From positions 1 through 50,223 of the forward strand of contig JAJFHO010000279.1 of the NCBI GenBank assembly GCA_021775575.1: 50,223 bases of DNA, given 5' to 3'. The notes beneath the pieces are model-generated. The model worked only from the letters and a program-made list of their open reading frames with translations. It searched no databases and was not told the origin of the DNA. Made by a program: the position numbers and the translations under genes. Origin of the DNA: Hyphomicrobiales bacterium (GTDB lineage: Bacteria > Pseudomonadota > Alphaproteobacteria > Rhizobiales > Methyloligellaceae). Position 1 is the stretch's first letter. The number at the start of each line of letters is the position of its first letter. Below are positions 41,978-50,223 of this stretch, one piece after another.

Positions 41978-43933
41978 CTAAACGCCAAGCTCCGCTCGCC
42001 TTCTAAACAGATCGAGGGCTTCCGGATTGGCCAAAGCCTCCAGGTTTTTCACCTCCCGTCCGTGAACGACATCGCGCACGGCGAGCTCGGTGATTTTGCC
42101 CGACTTGGTGCGCGGGATATCGGCAACCTCGAGAATGACCGCCGGCACGTGACGCGGGCTGGCGCCCTGGCGGATACGCTGCTTGATCCTGTCGCACAGC
42201 GCGTCGTCCAGCACGGCGTCTGGCGACAGGATAACGAACAGGACGACGCGCACGTCGCCCTCCCAGTCCTGGCCGATGACAATCGCCTCCTGTATTTCGC
42301 CAAGCTGCTCGACCTGCCGGTAGATTTCCGCCGTGCCAATCCGCACGCCCCCGGGATTAAGCGTCGCGTCGGAACGTCCGTGAATGATCATCCCGCCGTG
42401 CTCGGTCCACTCCGCAAAGTCGCCGTGATGCCAGATGCCGGGGAAACGGGCGAAATAGGCCGCGTGATATTTCTTACCGTCCGGATCGTTCCAGAAACCG
42501 ATCGGCATTGCCGGAAAAGGCCTGGTGCAAACAAGCTCACCCTTACCGGAGCTCAATGGCTTTCCCTTCTCGTCCACCACGTCGACGGCCATGCCAAGAC
42601 CGGGCCCCTGAATTTCGCCGCGCCAGACCGGTTTGAGCGGGTTGCCCAGCACGAAACAGGAGACGATATCGGTGCCCCCGGAAACCGAGGCAAGGTGGAT
42701 ATCGGGCTTGATCGCGTCATAGACAAAATCGAAACCCTCCTGCGACAGCGGCGAACCGGTCGACGCCATCATCCGCACGCTCGATAGGTCATGGGTGTCG
42801 CAGGGCCTGAGGCCGGTATTGCGGACGGCGTCGATATATTTCGCCGATGTGCCGAAAACGTTCATCGCCTCCTGTTCCGCATAGTCGAACAGGATATTTC
42901 CCGACGGATGGAAGGGCGAGCCGTCATAGAGCAGAAGCGTCGCGCCCGACGCGAGACCGGTAACGAGCCAATTCCACATCATCCAGCCGCAGGTAGTAAA
43001 ATAGAACAGCCGCTCGCCTTCGCTGAGATCGCTGTGCAGCCGATGTTCTTTCAGATGCTGCAGCAGCGTACCGCCGGCGGAATGGACGATGCATTTGGGG
43101 ATGCCGGTGGTGCCCGACGAGAACAGGATGTAAAGCGGATGGGCGAAGGGCAGCCGCTCAAAACGCAGATCGCCAGGCGCATGGCGGGATATCGCGTCAG
43201 TCCAGGTGATGGCATTGCCGAGGTTTTCGCAAACGGATTCCGCTTCTCCCAGATAGGGAATGACAACCGTCTGCGCGAGAGAAGGCAGCGCACCCAGGAC
43301 CGCCGACAGCTTCTCCGCAACCCGGATTTCCTTGCCGTTATAATAATAGCCGTCGCAGGAAATAAAGACCTTCGGCTCGATCTGGCCGAAACGGTCGAGC
43401 ACGCCCTGCACCCCGAAATCTGGTGAACAAGACGACCAGATTGCGCCCAGCGAGACCGCCGCCAGCATCGCCGCCACTGCCTCGGGCATATTCGGCACCA
43501 TGGCGGCGACCCGGTCGCCCGGTCCGACGCCAAGTTCGGCGAAAAACTGCTGCATGCTGGAAACCTGGGCCCTCAATATGTCCCAGCTCACAGTATTGCG
43601 GACCTTGTCCTCTCCCCAGAAAATGAGTGCCGGCGTGTCGCCTTTGCTTTTCAGCAGATTTTCCGCGAAGTTCAGTTTGGCTGCGGGGAAAAACTGCGCG
43701 CCGGGCATTGCGTCGACATCGCGCAGAACAGGCCCTTCCCCTTTCTCGCCGGCCACGCCGCAGAAATCCCAGATAGCGTTCCAGAACAGGCCGGGCTGTT
43801 CTATCGAAGCGCGGTAAAGCGCGTCCACGTCGCGCAATTCCACGCCGGCAGCCGGTCCGATATGCTCCATGAAGCGGGCGAGATTGGAATTCTTCTCCAC
43901 ATCGGGCCGGGGAACCCACAATGGCCTGTCCAT
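41978..43933 (-). CDS. Acetoacetyl-CoA synthetase
   Basis: A 651-residue AMP-forming ligase. The N-terminal AACS-type domain is present ([23 protein letters not shown]-like segment with [13 protein letters not shown]). The A3 motif is [12 protein letters not shown]5 [10 protein letters not shown], and the C-terminal catalytic Lys is in [13 protein letters not shown]. The [13 protein letters not shown] segment is typical of acetoacetyl-CoA synthetases rather than acetate enzymes. It activates acetoacetate to acetoacetyl-CoA, a precursor for PHA synthesis and for ketone-body use, which fits the nearby phasins. AGGAAAG lies 5 bp before the ATG. It converges with the iron permease and is divergent from the AsmA-like gene. 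Confidence 0.92.
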   Translation of the reverse strand: MDRPLWVPRPDVEKNSNLARFMEHIGPAAGVELRDVDALYRASIEQPGLFWNAIWDFCGVAGEKGEGPVLRDVDAMPGAQFFPAAKLNFAENLLKSKGDTPALIFWGEDKVRNTVSWDILRAQVSSMQQFFAELGVGPGDRVAAMVPNMPEAVAAMLAAVSLGAIWSSCSPDFGVQGVLDRFGQIEPKVFISCDGYYYNGKEIRVAEKLSAVLGALPSLAQTVVIPYLGEAESVCENLGNAITWTDAISRHAPGDLRFERLPFAHPLYILFSSGTTGIPKCIVHSAGGTLLQHLKEHRLHSDLSEGERLFYFTTCGWMMWNWLVTGLASGATLLLYDGSPFHPSGNILFDYAEQEAMNVFGTSAKYIDAVRNTGLRPCDTHDLSSVRMMASTGSPLSQEGFDFVYDAIKPDIHLASVSGGTDIVSCFVLGNPLKPVWRGEIQGPGLGMAVDVVDEKGKPLSSGKGELVCTRPFPAMPIGFWNDPDGKKYHAAYFARFPGIWHHGDFAEWTEHGGMIIHGRSDATLNPGGVRIGTAEIYRQVEQLGEIQEAIVIGQDWEGDVRVVLFVILSPDAVLDDALCDRIKQRIRQGASPRHVPAVILEVADIPRTKSGKITELAVRDVVHGREVKNLEALANPEALDLFRRRAELGV

Positions 43934-44121
43934 CTAAGCTTTCCTTGTTGATTGCTCGCGCTCAAAACTCGCATTCTCGCACCGACCAGTCTAAAACAGA
44001 GTTGCGGTCCGCAGGCCAGCGCTGATGCCGGTTGAGGCAGAAAAATTGCGGAGGCGGGCCAGTATCCGTCGCGAATCCTGCGACGACGGAGCATGCGTGT
44101 GGAACGGAACGTGGAGACATT

Positions 44122-45981
44122 ATGGCGTTGTGGATAGGAGGGGCGCGCTTCAGACTGGTCGGTGCGTCGCTCATTATCCTGCTTCTCGCCGGAACTGGCT
44201 ACCTGCTGCCCCGGACAGCCATCCTCAACAAAGATTCGGTACGGGCGGATATCGTATCGCAGTTGGCCGCGTGGACCGGCGGCACCATCGAGATATCGGG
44301 TCCTGTGCACCTCAACTATTTTCCACGAATCACACTGACCACTCACGGCTTCGAGCTTAAGTCGTCACCCAATATTCCACATCTGAGCAGCGTCAGCGCC
44401 CGTGAAATGAGAGTCGAACTCGGTCTCTGGTCCCTGCTGTCGCGGCAGGCCGCATTCAAGCGCGTTGTTTTGATCGACCCCGAGATTGCGCTGAACGTCG
44501 AAAAACCCGAACCGGTCAGCTCGACACCAGCAGGCAGCGCGCCCTCGCTGACTGGAGCGGTACGCGTTGCGCCGATACCCGCAATCAAGATCGTCAATGG
44601 CGACATCACAGTGTCAGGCCCGCAGACAAACGAAAAACTAACCAGTCTCACCGCGCGGGCCACAGTGGCCTTGCCGGAGGGCGCGGTAGCAGCAAGAGGA
44701 AATTTCGCCTGGCGCAAGCAGGCACTGGACTTTTCTTTCTCTGCCGTCGCACCGGAGTCCAAGGGAAAAGGAGCAAAAACACCGGTCAAGCTTACCGTCC
44801 AAAGCCCCCTGGTCTCCGTGGAGATCGAAGGCGAAAGCGCGCTTGGCGATAGCCTGCGCGCGACGGGAACGCTTGATCTGGAGGTCGCCAATTTGCGCGG
44901 TTTTGCCCGCTGGCTGGGGTTGCTGGTTCTCGACGGGCCGGGTCTGGGAGCATTCACTGCATCGGGGGCGTTCGATCTGAACGGCCGCAGGATCGGATTC
45001 AATCAGGGAACATTCACGCTTGATGACAACAAGGCTCTGGGGACGCTTGCCGTCGAATTTGGCGGTGCCAGGCCAAAGATCGTGGGAACCCTCGCGTTCA
45101 GCACGATCAATGTTGCGGAATATTGGGAACGGGCCGAGCCGGCCCCGCAGGCAAATACGCAAGGCGGTGCTGAAAAGCCCGGGCCTATTATCGTCGACTT
45201 TCCGCTGCTTCATCATCTTGATCTCGACCTGCGGCTATCGACCAGTGAAATGGTTGCCACCCCGCTGACGCTGGGGCAAGTGGCGGTGTCGGTCGCGGTC
45301 AACTCCGGCCGCCTGGTCGCGGACTTTGCAATTCTCGATCTGTGTGCCGGAAATGGAAGCGGAAGGCTTACCTTCGATGCCGCCGTGCCGGAAACGAAAA
45401 TTCGGCTAACCGGAAATGTTGCGGGTCTGGCGAGCCAGACCTGCCTCGAGGCGATAGGTGCCGAGAAAATTTCTTCCGGCGGCATCGATTTGTCGATCGA
45501 TCTCAACAGCAGGGGCCGGTCCAGCGTGGAGCTTCTGCACCATCTGGGCGGCAAGGTGTTGCTGGAGGCCGGACCGGGCGAGATTGGACTCGACCTTGCG
45601 CCCCTCAGTATTGAAACAGACGCCGCCAGGATTTCCGGATGGCAGCCTCTGAGAGGCGGGACGACCGTGTTCAGCAAGGCTTCGGCGGAGTTGATTTTCC
45701 GCCAGGGCAGGGTTTTCAGCGACAGCTTGAAGATGATCTCCGGCGAAACTCTCTACGCTGGCGAAGGATGGATCGACATGACGGCGCAATCGCTCGACCT
45801 GAAACTGACCGTTGGCAAACCGCCCGCGCCATCAGCCGCCGGCGAGCCATCGCCGGTCAATGCGCCCGCGAGTTCTCTCTCCGTGAACGGTCCGTGGTCA
45901 AAGCCGCTCTTTACCGTCAAAAGAGCTGTGACCGGGTCGGTTTCCGAAACCGTTGACGCCGCGGACGCAAAGGCGCAGTAG
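44122..45981 (+). CDS. AsmA-family envelope protein
   Basis: A 619-residue protein with one N-terminal membrane anchor (about 10-30, LVGASLIILLLAGTGYLLP) and a long periplasmic beta-rich region. Family features include RADIVSQLAAWTGGTIEISGPVHLNYFPRITLT (core: GPVHLNYFPRI), repeated GxLxF/xGxxxLD segments and the AsmA_2-type C-terminus with LKMISGETLYAGEGWIDM. Such proteins form long grooves that move phospholipids between membranes or shape the outer membrane. GGAG precedes ATG 44122 by 5 bp; the frame extends upstream to 44032 but lacks a ribosome-binding site. It is divergent from acetoacetyl-CoA synthetase. Confidence 0.85.
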   Translation: MALWIGGARFRLVGASLIILLLAGTGYLLPRTAILNKDSVRADIVSQLAAWTGGTIEISGPVHLNYFPRITLTTHGFELKSSPNIPHLSSVSAREMRVELGLWSLLSRQAAFKRVVLIDPEIALNVEKPEPVSSTPAGSAPSLTGAVRVAPIPAIKIVNGDITVSGPQTNEKLTSLTARATVALPEGAVAARGNFAWRKQALDFSFSAVAPESKGKGAKTPVKLTVQSPLVSVEIEGESALGDSLRATGTLDLEVANLRGFARWLGLLVLDGPGLGAFTASGAFDLNGRRIGFNQGTFTLDDNKALGTLAVEFGGARPKIVGTLAFSTINVAEYWERAEPAPQANTQGGAEKPGPIIVDFPLLHHLDLDLRLSTSEMVATPLTLGQVAVSVAVNSGRLVADFAILDLCAGNGSGRLTFDAAVPETKIRLTGNVAGLASQTCLEAIGAEKISSGGIDLSIDLNSRGRSSVELLHHLGGKVLLEAGPGEIGLDLAPLSIETDAARISGWQPLRGGTTVFSKASAELIFRQGRVFSDSLKMISGETLYAGEGWIDMTAQSLDLKLTVGKPPAPSAAGEPSPVNAPASSLSVNGPWSKPLFTVKRAVTGSVSETVDAADAKAQ

Positions 45982-46158
45982 CAAATGCACCAAGCCCGTC
46001 GCCGGACAGCTTACCGCCGGCGGCCAACTTGGTATTGCAATCGCGAACGGGCCTGTTTTCAATGCGAATCCTGTAACATGGCATGACCGGTACGGCCGCG
46101 CTGAGAGTGTATCGCCAAGCGATCGCGACAATCACCTGCGCCACCAGGAGAGTTGGGC

Positions 46159-47355
46159 ATGAAAACAGCATTAAAAATCGGGGTGCTCGTTCTGGCACCA
46201 ATACTACTCGCGGCGCCGTCCGCCGTTACCGCCGCCCCTGAAAAGACGGCGGGTGAAGCGGAGGCCGGCACACCGCGACCCGAAAAACCCAAATCCCTGA
46301 CGGTTGCCTCCTGGGGCGGCGCCTACGCCAAATCGCAGGAGATAGCCTATGTCAGACCATTCGAGAAAGAGACAGGAATCAAGGTCACATTGGTGAGCCA
46401 CGGCGGCACATTTGACCAGCTGAAGCAAGAGAATGACGCCAAACAACCGGAATGGGATGTTGTCGACCTTAGTGCCGGCGTCCTTGATGCCGCGTGCCAG
46501 GACGGGCTGCTGGAGAAATTCGATACCGGCGACCTTGCAGGAACCCGAGACAAGGAGCCGGCAAAAGACGATTTTCTGCCCGGAGCGCTGCATGAGTGCG
46601 GCATCGCCAGCGTCGCCTGGTCGTCAGCCATCGTCTTTGATCATGGCGCATTCAAAAAAGCCGAGCCGAAAACCGCCGAGGATTTCTTCAGCGCGGAGAA
46701 CTTCCCTGGCAAGAGGGCTCTGCCAAAGGACCCTAAATATGTCCTCCCTCTGGCCCTGATGGCCGACGGTCTTGAGCCGGCGACCGTCTATCGGGAACTG
46801 GAGACGCGCGGAGGGGTCAACCGTGCACTTGCCATGCTCGAGAAGATCCAGGATCAGATTGTGTGGTGGGAAAAGAGCCATGAACCGCTGACAATGCTGT
46901 CTGACGGAACCGCCGCCCTGGCCGTTGCATTTAATGGCCGTGCTTTCTACGCCATCGCACGTGACAACAGACGCTTCGGACTTATTTGGGACGGCCAGAT
47001 TTACGATTTGGACATGTGGGCGATTCCGAAAGGAACGCCCAACAGGGACATCGCCTTCGAGTTCATCGCATTCTCGATAAGACCGGATCGGCTGGCGGAA
47101 CAGACGCGCTGGTTCCCGTATGGGCCGATGCGCAAATCCGCTATTGAAAAAACCGGAAAACATGCCGAGGCCGATATCGATATGCGCGCGTTTTTGCCGA
47201 CCGCTGGAGAAAATTTCAAGCGTGCGCTGCAACTCGACGCGACCTGGTGGCAAACTCATTCGGAGCGCCTGACACAACGATTCGAGGCCTGGCTCGCCAA
47301 TGCCGACGACGAGATAACGGACGGGGTCGACGCGGAAGCGGAGAATCGGGGCTAG
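46159..47355 (+). CDS. Orphan extracellular solute-binding protein (polyamine-type, PotD-like)
   Basis: A 398-residue periplasmic binding protein. A signal peptide (1-26, VTA/AP) is followed by a Pro/Glu-rich linker and the domain start LTVASWGGAYAKSQEIAYVRPFEKETGIKV, which matches family 1 polyamine-type binders (core: SWGGAYAKS). LDMWAIPKGTPN and a C-terminal LDATWWQTH also fit. AGGAG lies 8 bp before ATG 46159; a TTG at 46153 is also in frame. No permease or ATPase gene is next to it, so it must work with a transporter encoded elsewhere or act as a sensor. The ligand cannot be read from sequence. Confidence 0.87.
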   Translation: MKTALKIGVLVLAPILLAAPSAVTAAPEKTAGEAEAGTPRPEKPKSLTVASWGGAYAKSQEIAYVRPFEKETGIKVTLVSHGGTFDQLKQENDAKQPEWDVVDLSAGVLDAACQDGLLEKFDTGDLAGTRDKEPAKDDFLPGALHECGIASVAWSSAIVFDHGAFKKAEPKTAEDFFSAENFPGKRALPKDPKYVLPLALMADGLEPATVYRELETRGGVNRALAMLEKIQDQIVWWEKSHEPLTMLSDGTAALAVAFNGRAFYAIARDNRRFGLIWDGQIYDLDMWAIPKGTPNRDIAFEFIAFSIRPDRLAEQTRWFPYGPMRKSAIEKTGKHAEADIDMRAFLPTAGENFKRALQLDATWWQTHSERLTQRFEAWLANADDEITDGVDAEAENRG

Positions 47356-47567
47356 GTGGCAAGGACGCATCTCGAAACCGTCGACGACGGCGCGAAGCAG
47401 GGTTACAGGCGAGGACAACGCCTTGTTATGTCAGATGATGCCGACCCACAATCCTGGTCCCGGAGCGCAATTGTCATGATAGATTGGCAGATGCGTATAA
47501 ATCATTGGCTCACAACACGACGCAGCATTCAAGTCCGTTTCAACGCTGCGATTGCTTGGCCGGCATC

Positions 47568-47816
47568 ATGACCTATCGCCTGTTCACATCGCTGGTGAAG
47601 ATCCTGATCGCGTCACTTCTGGTGGGCGTTGCGCTTTCCAGCCTGAATATAACGCCAGAGCAATTATTGCAGGATTTTGGCATGACGCCGGATCAGATCC
47701 TGGATTACCTCCGGCGCGGCGTTCGCTGGGCCCTGCCGCATGTGATACTCGGCGCGCTAATCATCGTACCGATCTGGCTGGTGATGTATCTGCTGCGCCC
47801 GCCGAGCGGTGAATAG
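47568..47816 (+). CDS. Small DUF6460-like membrane protein
   Basis: An 82-residue protein with two membrane helices (about 8-26 and 52-76). Between them lies NITPEQLLQDFGMTPDQILDYLRRG, and the second helix is WALPHVILGALIIVPIWLVMYLLRPP. This is the pattern I recall for DUF6460, a small alphaproteobacterial membrane family of unknown function. The ATG at 47568 is favoured because the first helix begins right after it; the frame is open to 47484 but that part is not family-like. The upstream 71-codon frame (47356-47571) overlaps it by 4 bp but looks spurious. Confidence 0.7.
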   Translation: MTYRLFTSLVKILIASLLVGVALSSLNITPEQLLQDFGMTPDQILDYLRRGVRWALPHVILGALIIVPIWLVMYLLRPPSGE

Positions 47817-48557
47817 AAGCTCCCGGCACAGATCCATCCCGGTCGTCAAATTTGTTGCCTGTCACATTTGGGCAACAAATTCCGATCCTGATTTTTCTGT
47901 GAAGAATGGCGGGAACATGCTGTTGAACAACAGTGGGCAGGATGTGGGGAAACGTTGATAACTTGATTGGACTGGCGAACCTGCGTGGAAGCACGATTTT
48001 TTAGACCACTGATTCAAATCCAGATTTTGTGCTTGTTAAACGCGACGGACAAATCGGGCCGTTAAGGCTACCCTGATTCAACGGCCGCGCCGCCGCAGAG
48101 CTGCTATTCAATGCGCTCGCTTGGGCGACCGGCCTTCGCCGGCTCACAAAAATAGCCGTGACGTTGTGATCCGCGTTGATTCCCTGCCTGCCTTACGTCA
48201 CAGTTCGCTTGCGGTGGGGCGCACCTTGGCAGGTTTGGCCAAAATTGACCGGACCACGCGGAATTTGTCGCCAGCCGAAAGAGACCAAAGAGGGTCATCG
48301 TCTCCAAACAGACGTGGGCTGCGGGGTCATAGAAGAGGCGCTGTTAACGGAGACGATCTGGAAATGTGCACTGTCGGCGCTTTCGGCGTCGGCAGTGTCA
48401 TTTTATCGTGCCAGGGAATTCTGCGATCATTTCCCTTTCCACGCCTTGCCAACGCCCGACGATTCATGAAAATGAGTATCGCTTTTGCTTGTGACGCCCC
48501 AAACCGCCAACCGGCCAGCGCGGCGGCGGTATCTCGATTGCCGTAGCGGGAGACCCG
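47817..48557. other. Long intergenic region with palindromes
   Basis: About 740 bp without a convincing gene; several open frames here have no family features and odd composition. Notable are a perfect 11-bp inverted repeat AATTTGTTGCC/GGCAACAAATT with an 11-nt loop (47849-47859, 47871-47881), a hairpin CTGTTG-AA-CAACAG (47920-47933), and a GC-rich hairpin around 48127-48145. The first hairpin is followed by a loose T-run and may be a terminator. No tRNA, transposase remnant or riboswitch is recognisable. Confidence 0.5.
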
Positions 48558-50174
48558 ATGTTCAGGGAGGAGGCGAGACTGCCCATGGGAGGACCGATTG
48601 CGGTGATGCTGACGCGAAGCCTGTTGTTTCTGTTGTCGACCGTGGCGCTCGTCGCCGCAGCCGCGTCGCACGGTATGGCGGAACCCTCACAACATGCCGG
48701 CGCGAGCCGGCTTTTGCGCCTGGCAATGACCATCGAAGAAAACAAGCAGACACCGCCCGCGGCGGAGTCGGCTGCAAGGCGCGATGCCGACCAGCACCTT
48801 GTTACAACAGTCTCGTTCCCGGCCCCAAAACAGGAACTCAGCGCCGGTGCCATTCGTGCGCGCCTGAAGCTTCCCGGCGCCGGCATGCAATTTTCGGACG
48901 GCACTCCCGCCTTTGCCGAAATTACGCTTACCAACGAAACAAGCGCCAAGCCTGTCGATGCGGAAATCCTGCTCGAAACGGAAATAGCCGAAATCAGTTT
49001 TATATCCGGAAAGCGGGTCGGATCGACCGATACGGACGGCGGCAAATTCGCCACGATAAAGGGTCTGCGAAAGGGCAAGGCACGCAAGATATTTGTTGAA
49101 CTTGTGCTTCGTGGTGCGGCGCGCGATGAAAACCAAACAGCACAGGCCGCAAACACGCTGCGAATAACGCTGCGGACCGCGAGCAGTGATGGAAATGTCT
49201 CGGACAGCACCGTGGTTGCCTGGCCCGTGGCCGATTGCGCCGGCGCTTTTTATTCGCAAATTGTTTCGATACGCGAGCAGAATTCTGCCCGCATCGGCCC
49301 TGCACTGAAGGCTGCATGGCGGCGCGACAGGCAGAGGCCAGGACGATGGCTCTTCAAACCTCCTGTCTCCGGCTCCGCAAGCAAACGTGTCTGTGCGCGC
49401 TGGAGGCGCTACTGGGATCCGCGCCGCGGCCGCTACCGGGCCCGGTGCACGCGGTACAGGACCGTGCGCCGCGGCGGTGCGGCGGGCGTCAAGGTCACCA
49501 AGGAGGAGCGGCGGCTTATTAATTTTGCGGCGAAGTGGGTCCGTACCCGGGCCATCGATCCACAACTGTCGACGAAACAGAATTTCGGCTGGGTCTCGCA
49601 AAAAGTGGCTATTGATCTGCGCGGCTATCTCAAGCAGGACAAGCACCCCGCGATCTGCACCGGCGTCTCCGAATTCGTCGGCTATTACACCAAACGCATG
49701 GCTGACTTCCGGAAACGCTCGGAGCTGTTCTCAGCCCATCTGGCAAAGGCGCGAACGCTGGCCTTCGCCAAGGCGGCCGAAGCGCGCGAGGCCGTGAAAG
49801 CGGACCCCGGCGGCCATCCGGGCTGGGGGGCGGTGCCCTTGAGTATCAGCACGCCCGAAAGCGGCCGCACGCTCGAAAGCCTGATTGCCGGTCTGGTGGA
49901 GCTGGGCGGCGGAGATGCGCCGGGCGAGGAGATAAGACAAGCGCCCAGCACATTCGCCGCGCTCAAGTCCGCAAGGAAATATGTTTCAGACGACGGATTG
50001 AGCGGCTTGGCCAAAATGGCGCGCAACTCCATTCTGCATGCGCTGAGCCTGATCGAGACAGCCGACTATATCGCCGCTGTCGCACATCACTATTCGGAAC
50101 TCGACGCAACGATTATCGGAAGCCTGGAAGCCGTGCAGAAAGCGCACGGCAAACACTGCACTTGTGCGCAATAA
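48558..50174 (+). CDS. Exported protein of unknown function with Arg/Tyr-rich central segment
   Basis: I do not recognise this 538-residue protein. An N-terminal segment with a hydrophobic helix (17-40, ending near MAE) looks like a signal peptide. Residues 75-225 are rich in beta-strand patterns and include FAEITLTNETSAKPVDAEILLETE, like an immunoglobulin-type or carbohydrate-binding fold (weak). A basic, aromatic centre (about 278-310) contains CARWRRYWDPRRGRYRARC, flanked by cysteines. The remaining 220 residues are predicted to be helical. GGGAG precedes ATG 48558 by 5 bp. Large extracellular or periplasmic binding to polyanions (nucleic acid, lipopolysaccharide, peptidoglycan) is possible but speculative. 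It is complete in the window. Confidence 0.7.
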   Translation: MFREEARLPMGGPIAVMLTRSLLFLLSTVALVAAAASHGMAEPSQHAGASRLLRLAMTIEENKQTPPAAESAARRDADQHLVTTVSFPAPKQELSAGAIRARLKLPGAGMQFSDGTPAFAEITLTNETSAKPVDAEILLETEIAEISFISGKRVGSTDTDGGKFATIKGLRKGKARKIFVELVLRGAARDENQTAQAANTLRITLRTASSDGNVSDSTVVAWPVADCAGAFYSQIVSIREQNSARIGPALKAAWRRDRQRPGRWLFKPPVSGSASKRVCARWRRYWDPRRGRYRARCTRYRTVRRGGAAGVKVTKEERRLINFAAKWVRTRAIDPQLSTKQNFGWVSQKVAIDLRGYLKQDKHPAICTGVSEFVGYYTKRMADFRKRSELFSAHLAKARTLAFAKAAEAREAVKADPGGHPGWGAVPLSISTPESGRTLESLIAGLVELGGGDAPGEEIRQAPSTFAALKSARKYVSDDGLSGLAKMARNSILHALSLIETADYIAAVAHHYSELDATIIGSLEAVQKAHGKHCTCAQ

Positions 50175-50223
50175 CCGCACTTTCAGCAGCACAAACAGCC
50201 CCGCCGCAGCCAAGTTTCTTTGT
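50175..50223. other. Window end
   Basis: The last 49 bp follow the final stop codon. No gene, repeat or terminator can be supported. Confidence 0.4.

Noticed and set aside
47356-47571. 71-codon GTG frame directly after the binding-protein stop, overlapping the DUF6460-like start by 4 bp
   Set aside because: The overlap suggests coupling, but there is no ribosome-binding site, no recognisable domain and an irregular composition.
47941-48060. Possible replication-origin or DnaA-box region (TTGATAAC-like words, AT-rich words)
   Set aside because: The best words match only seven of nine bases of the DnaA box, and no dnaA, dnaN, hemE or parAB gene is nearby.
48121-48546. Plus-strand frame of 141 codons in the long intergenic region
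   Set aside because: No start signal, no domain and no hydrophobic pattern; the composition is unlike its neighbours.

Overview
The window is about 50 kb of GC-rich, densely coding DNA that looks like an ordinary chromosomal segment of a free-living, aerobic alphaproteobacterium. The evidence is a tRNA-His gene without the usual extra 5' G and with A73 (an alphaproteobacterial trait), two phasin genes with TGC-rich promoters of the PhaR type, an Irr/ICE-type iron control element, and several alphaproteobacterial families (DUF6285-like, DUF6460-like, PglF/WbpM-type dehydratase, lutABC). I see no rRNA, CRISPR array, insertion sequence, prophage or integrase. The genus cannot be named from the sequence alone.

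Layout. 0.2-3.8 kb: a periplasmic class I cytochrome c, then a lutABC L-lactate oxidation operon. 3.9-8.3 kb: three overlapping or closely spaced glycan genes (a PglF/WbpM-type sugar-nucleotide 4,6-dehydratase, a GT4 glycosyltransferase, a DegT-type aminotransferase), able to make and transfer a 4-amino-4,6-dideoxy sugar. 8.3-9.7 kb: an unusual membrane/HAMP/PAS protein ending in a DnaQ-type exonuclease domain. 9.8-11.3 kb: an exported caspase-like protein with a long tail of Val-Pro/Lys-rich repeats. 11.5-13.8 kb: divergent dgkA and eptA (diacylglycerol recycling and phosphoethanolamine modification of lipid A). 13.9-17.0 kb: a CBS/DUF294 nucleotidyltransferase and a BT1-type transporter.

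17.1-22.2 kb: five tightly packed genes (SDR, acyl-CoA dehydrogenase, APH-type kinase, small DUF6285-like protein, acyl-CoA synthetase). Together they match the protein set of the Pseudomonas putida lvaABCDE levulinate/4-hydroxyacid pathway, in a different order. 22.2-25.3 kb: emrA and marR facing a divergent emrB-type exporter. 25.4-27.6 kb: a GT-C membrane glycosyltransferase and a GT2 polyprenyl-phosphate sugar synthase. 27.6-32.1 kb: a rhodanese, a receiver-histidine kinase, and tcuAB (tricarballylate oxidation). 32.4-33.4 kb: an RNase Z-like metallo-hydrolase, followed by tRNA-His.

33.9-36.6 kb: two phasins with near-identical promoters, then a PAS histidine kinase with an altered H-box. 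36.7-38.1 kb: a class C beta-lactamase-like hydrolase. 38.2-42.0 kb: an iron uptake locus with an AT-rich control region and ICE palindrome, a ferric-binding protein, an unrecognised 13-cysteine protein, and a fused permease; no ATPase gene is nearby. 42.0-50.2 kb: acetoacetyl-CoA synthetase, an AsmA-like protein, an orphan polyamine-type binding protein, a DUF6460-like membrane protein, about 740 bp of apparently non-coding DNA with palindromes, and an exported protein of unknown function with an Arg/Tyr-rich centre.

Taken together, this is a metabolically versatile organism: it oxidises lactate, organic acids and ketones or hydroxyacids, stores PHA (phasins, acetoacetyl-CoA synthetase), remodels its envelope, and controls iron uptake through an Irr-like regulator. 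The most novel-looking items are the Cys-rich protein inside the iron locus, the exonuclease-PAS-HAMP fusion, the repeat-tailed caspase-like protein, and the paired phasin promoters.
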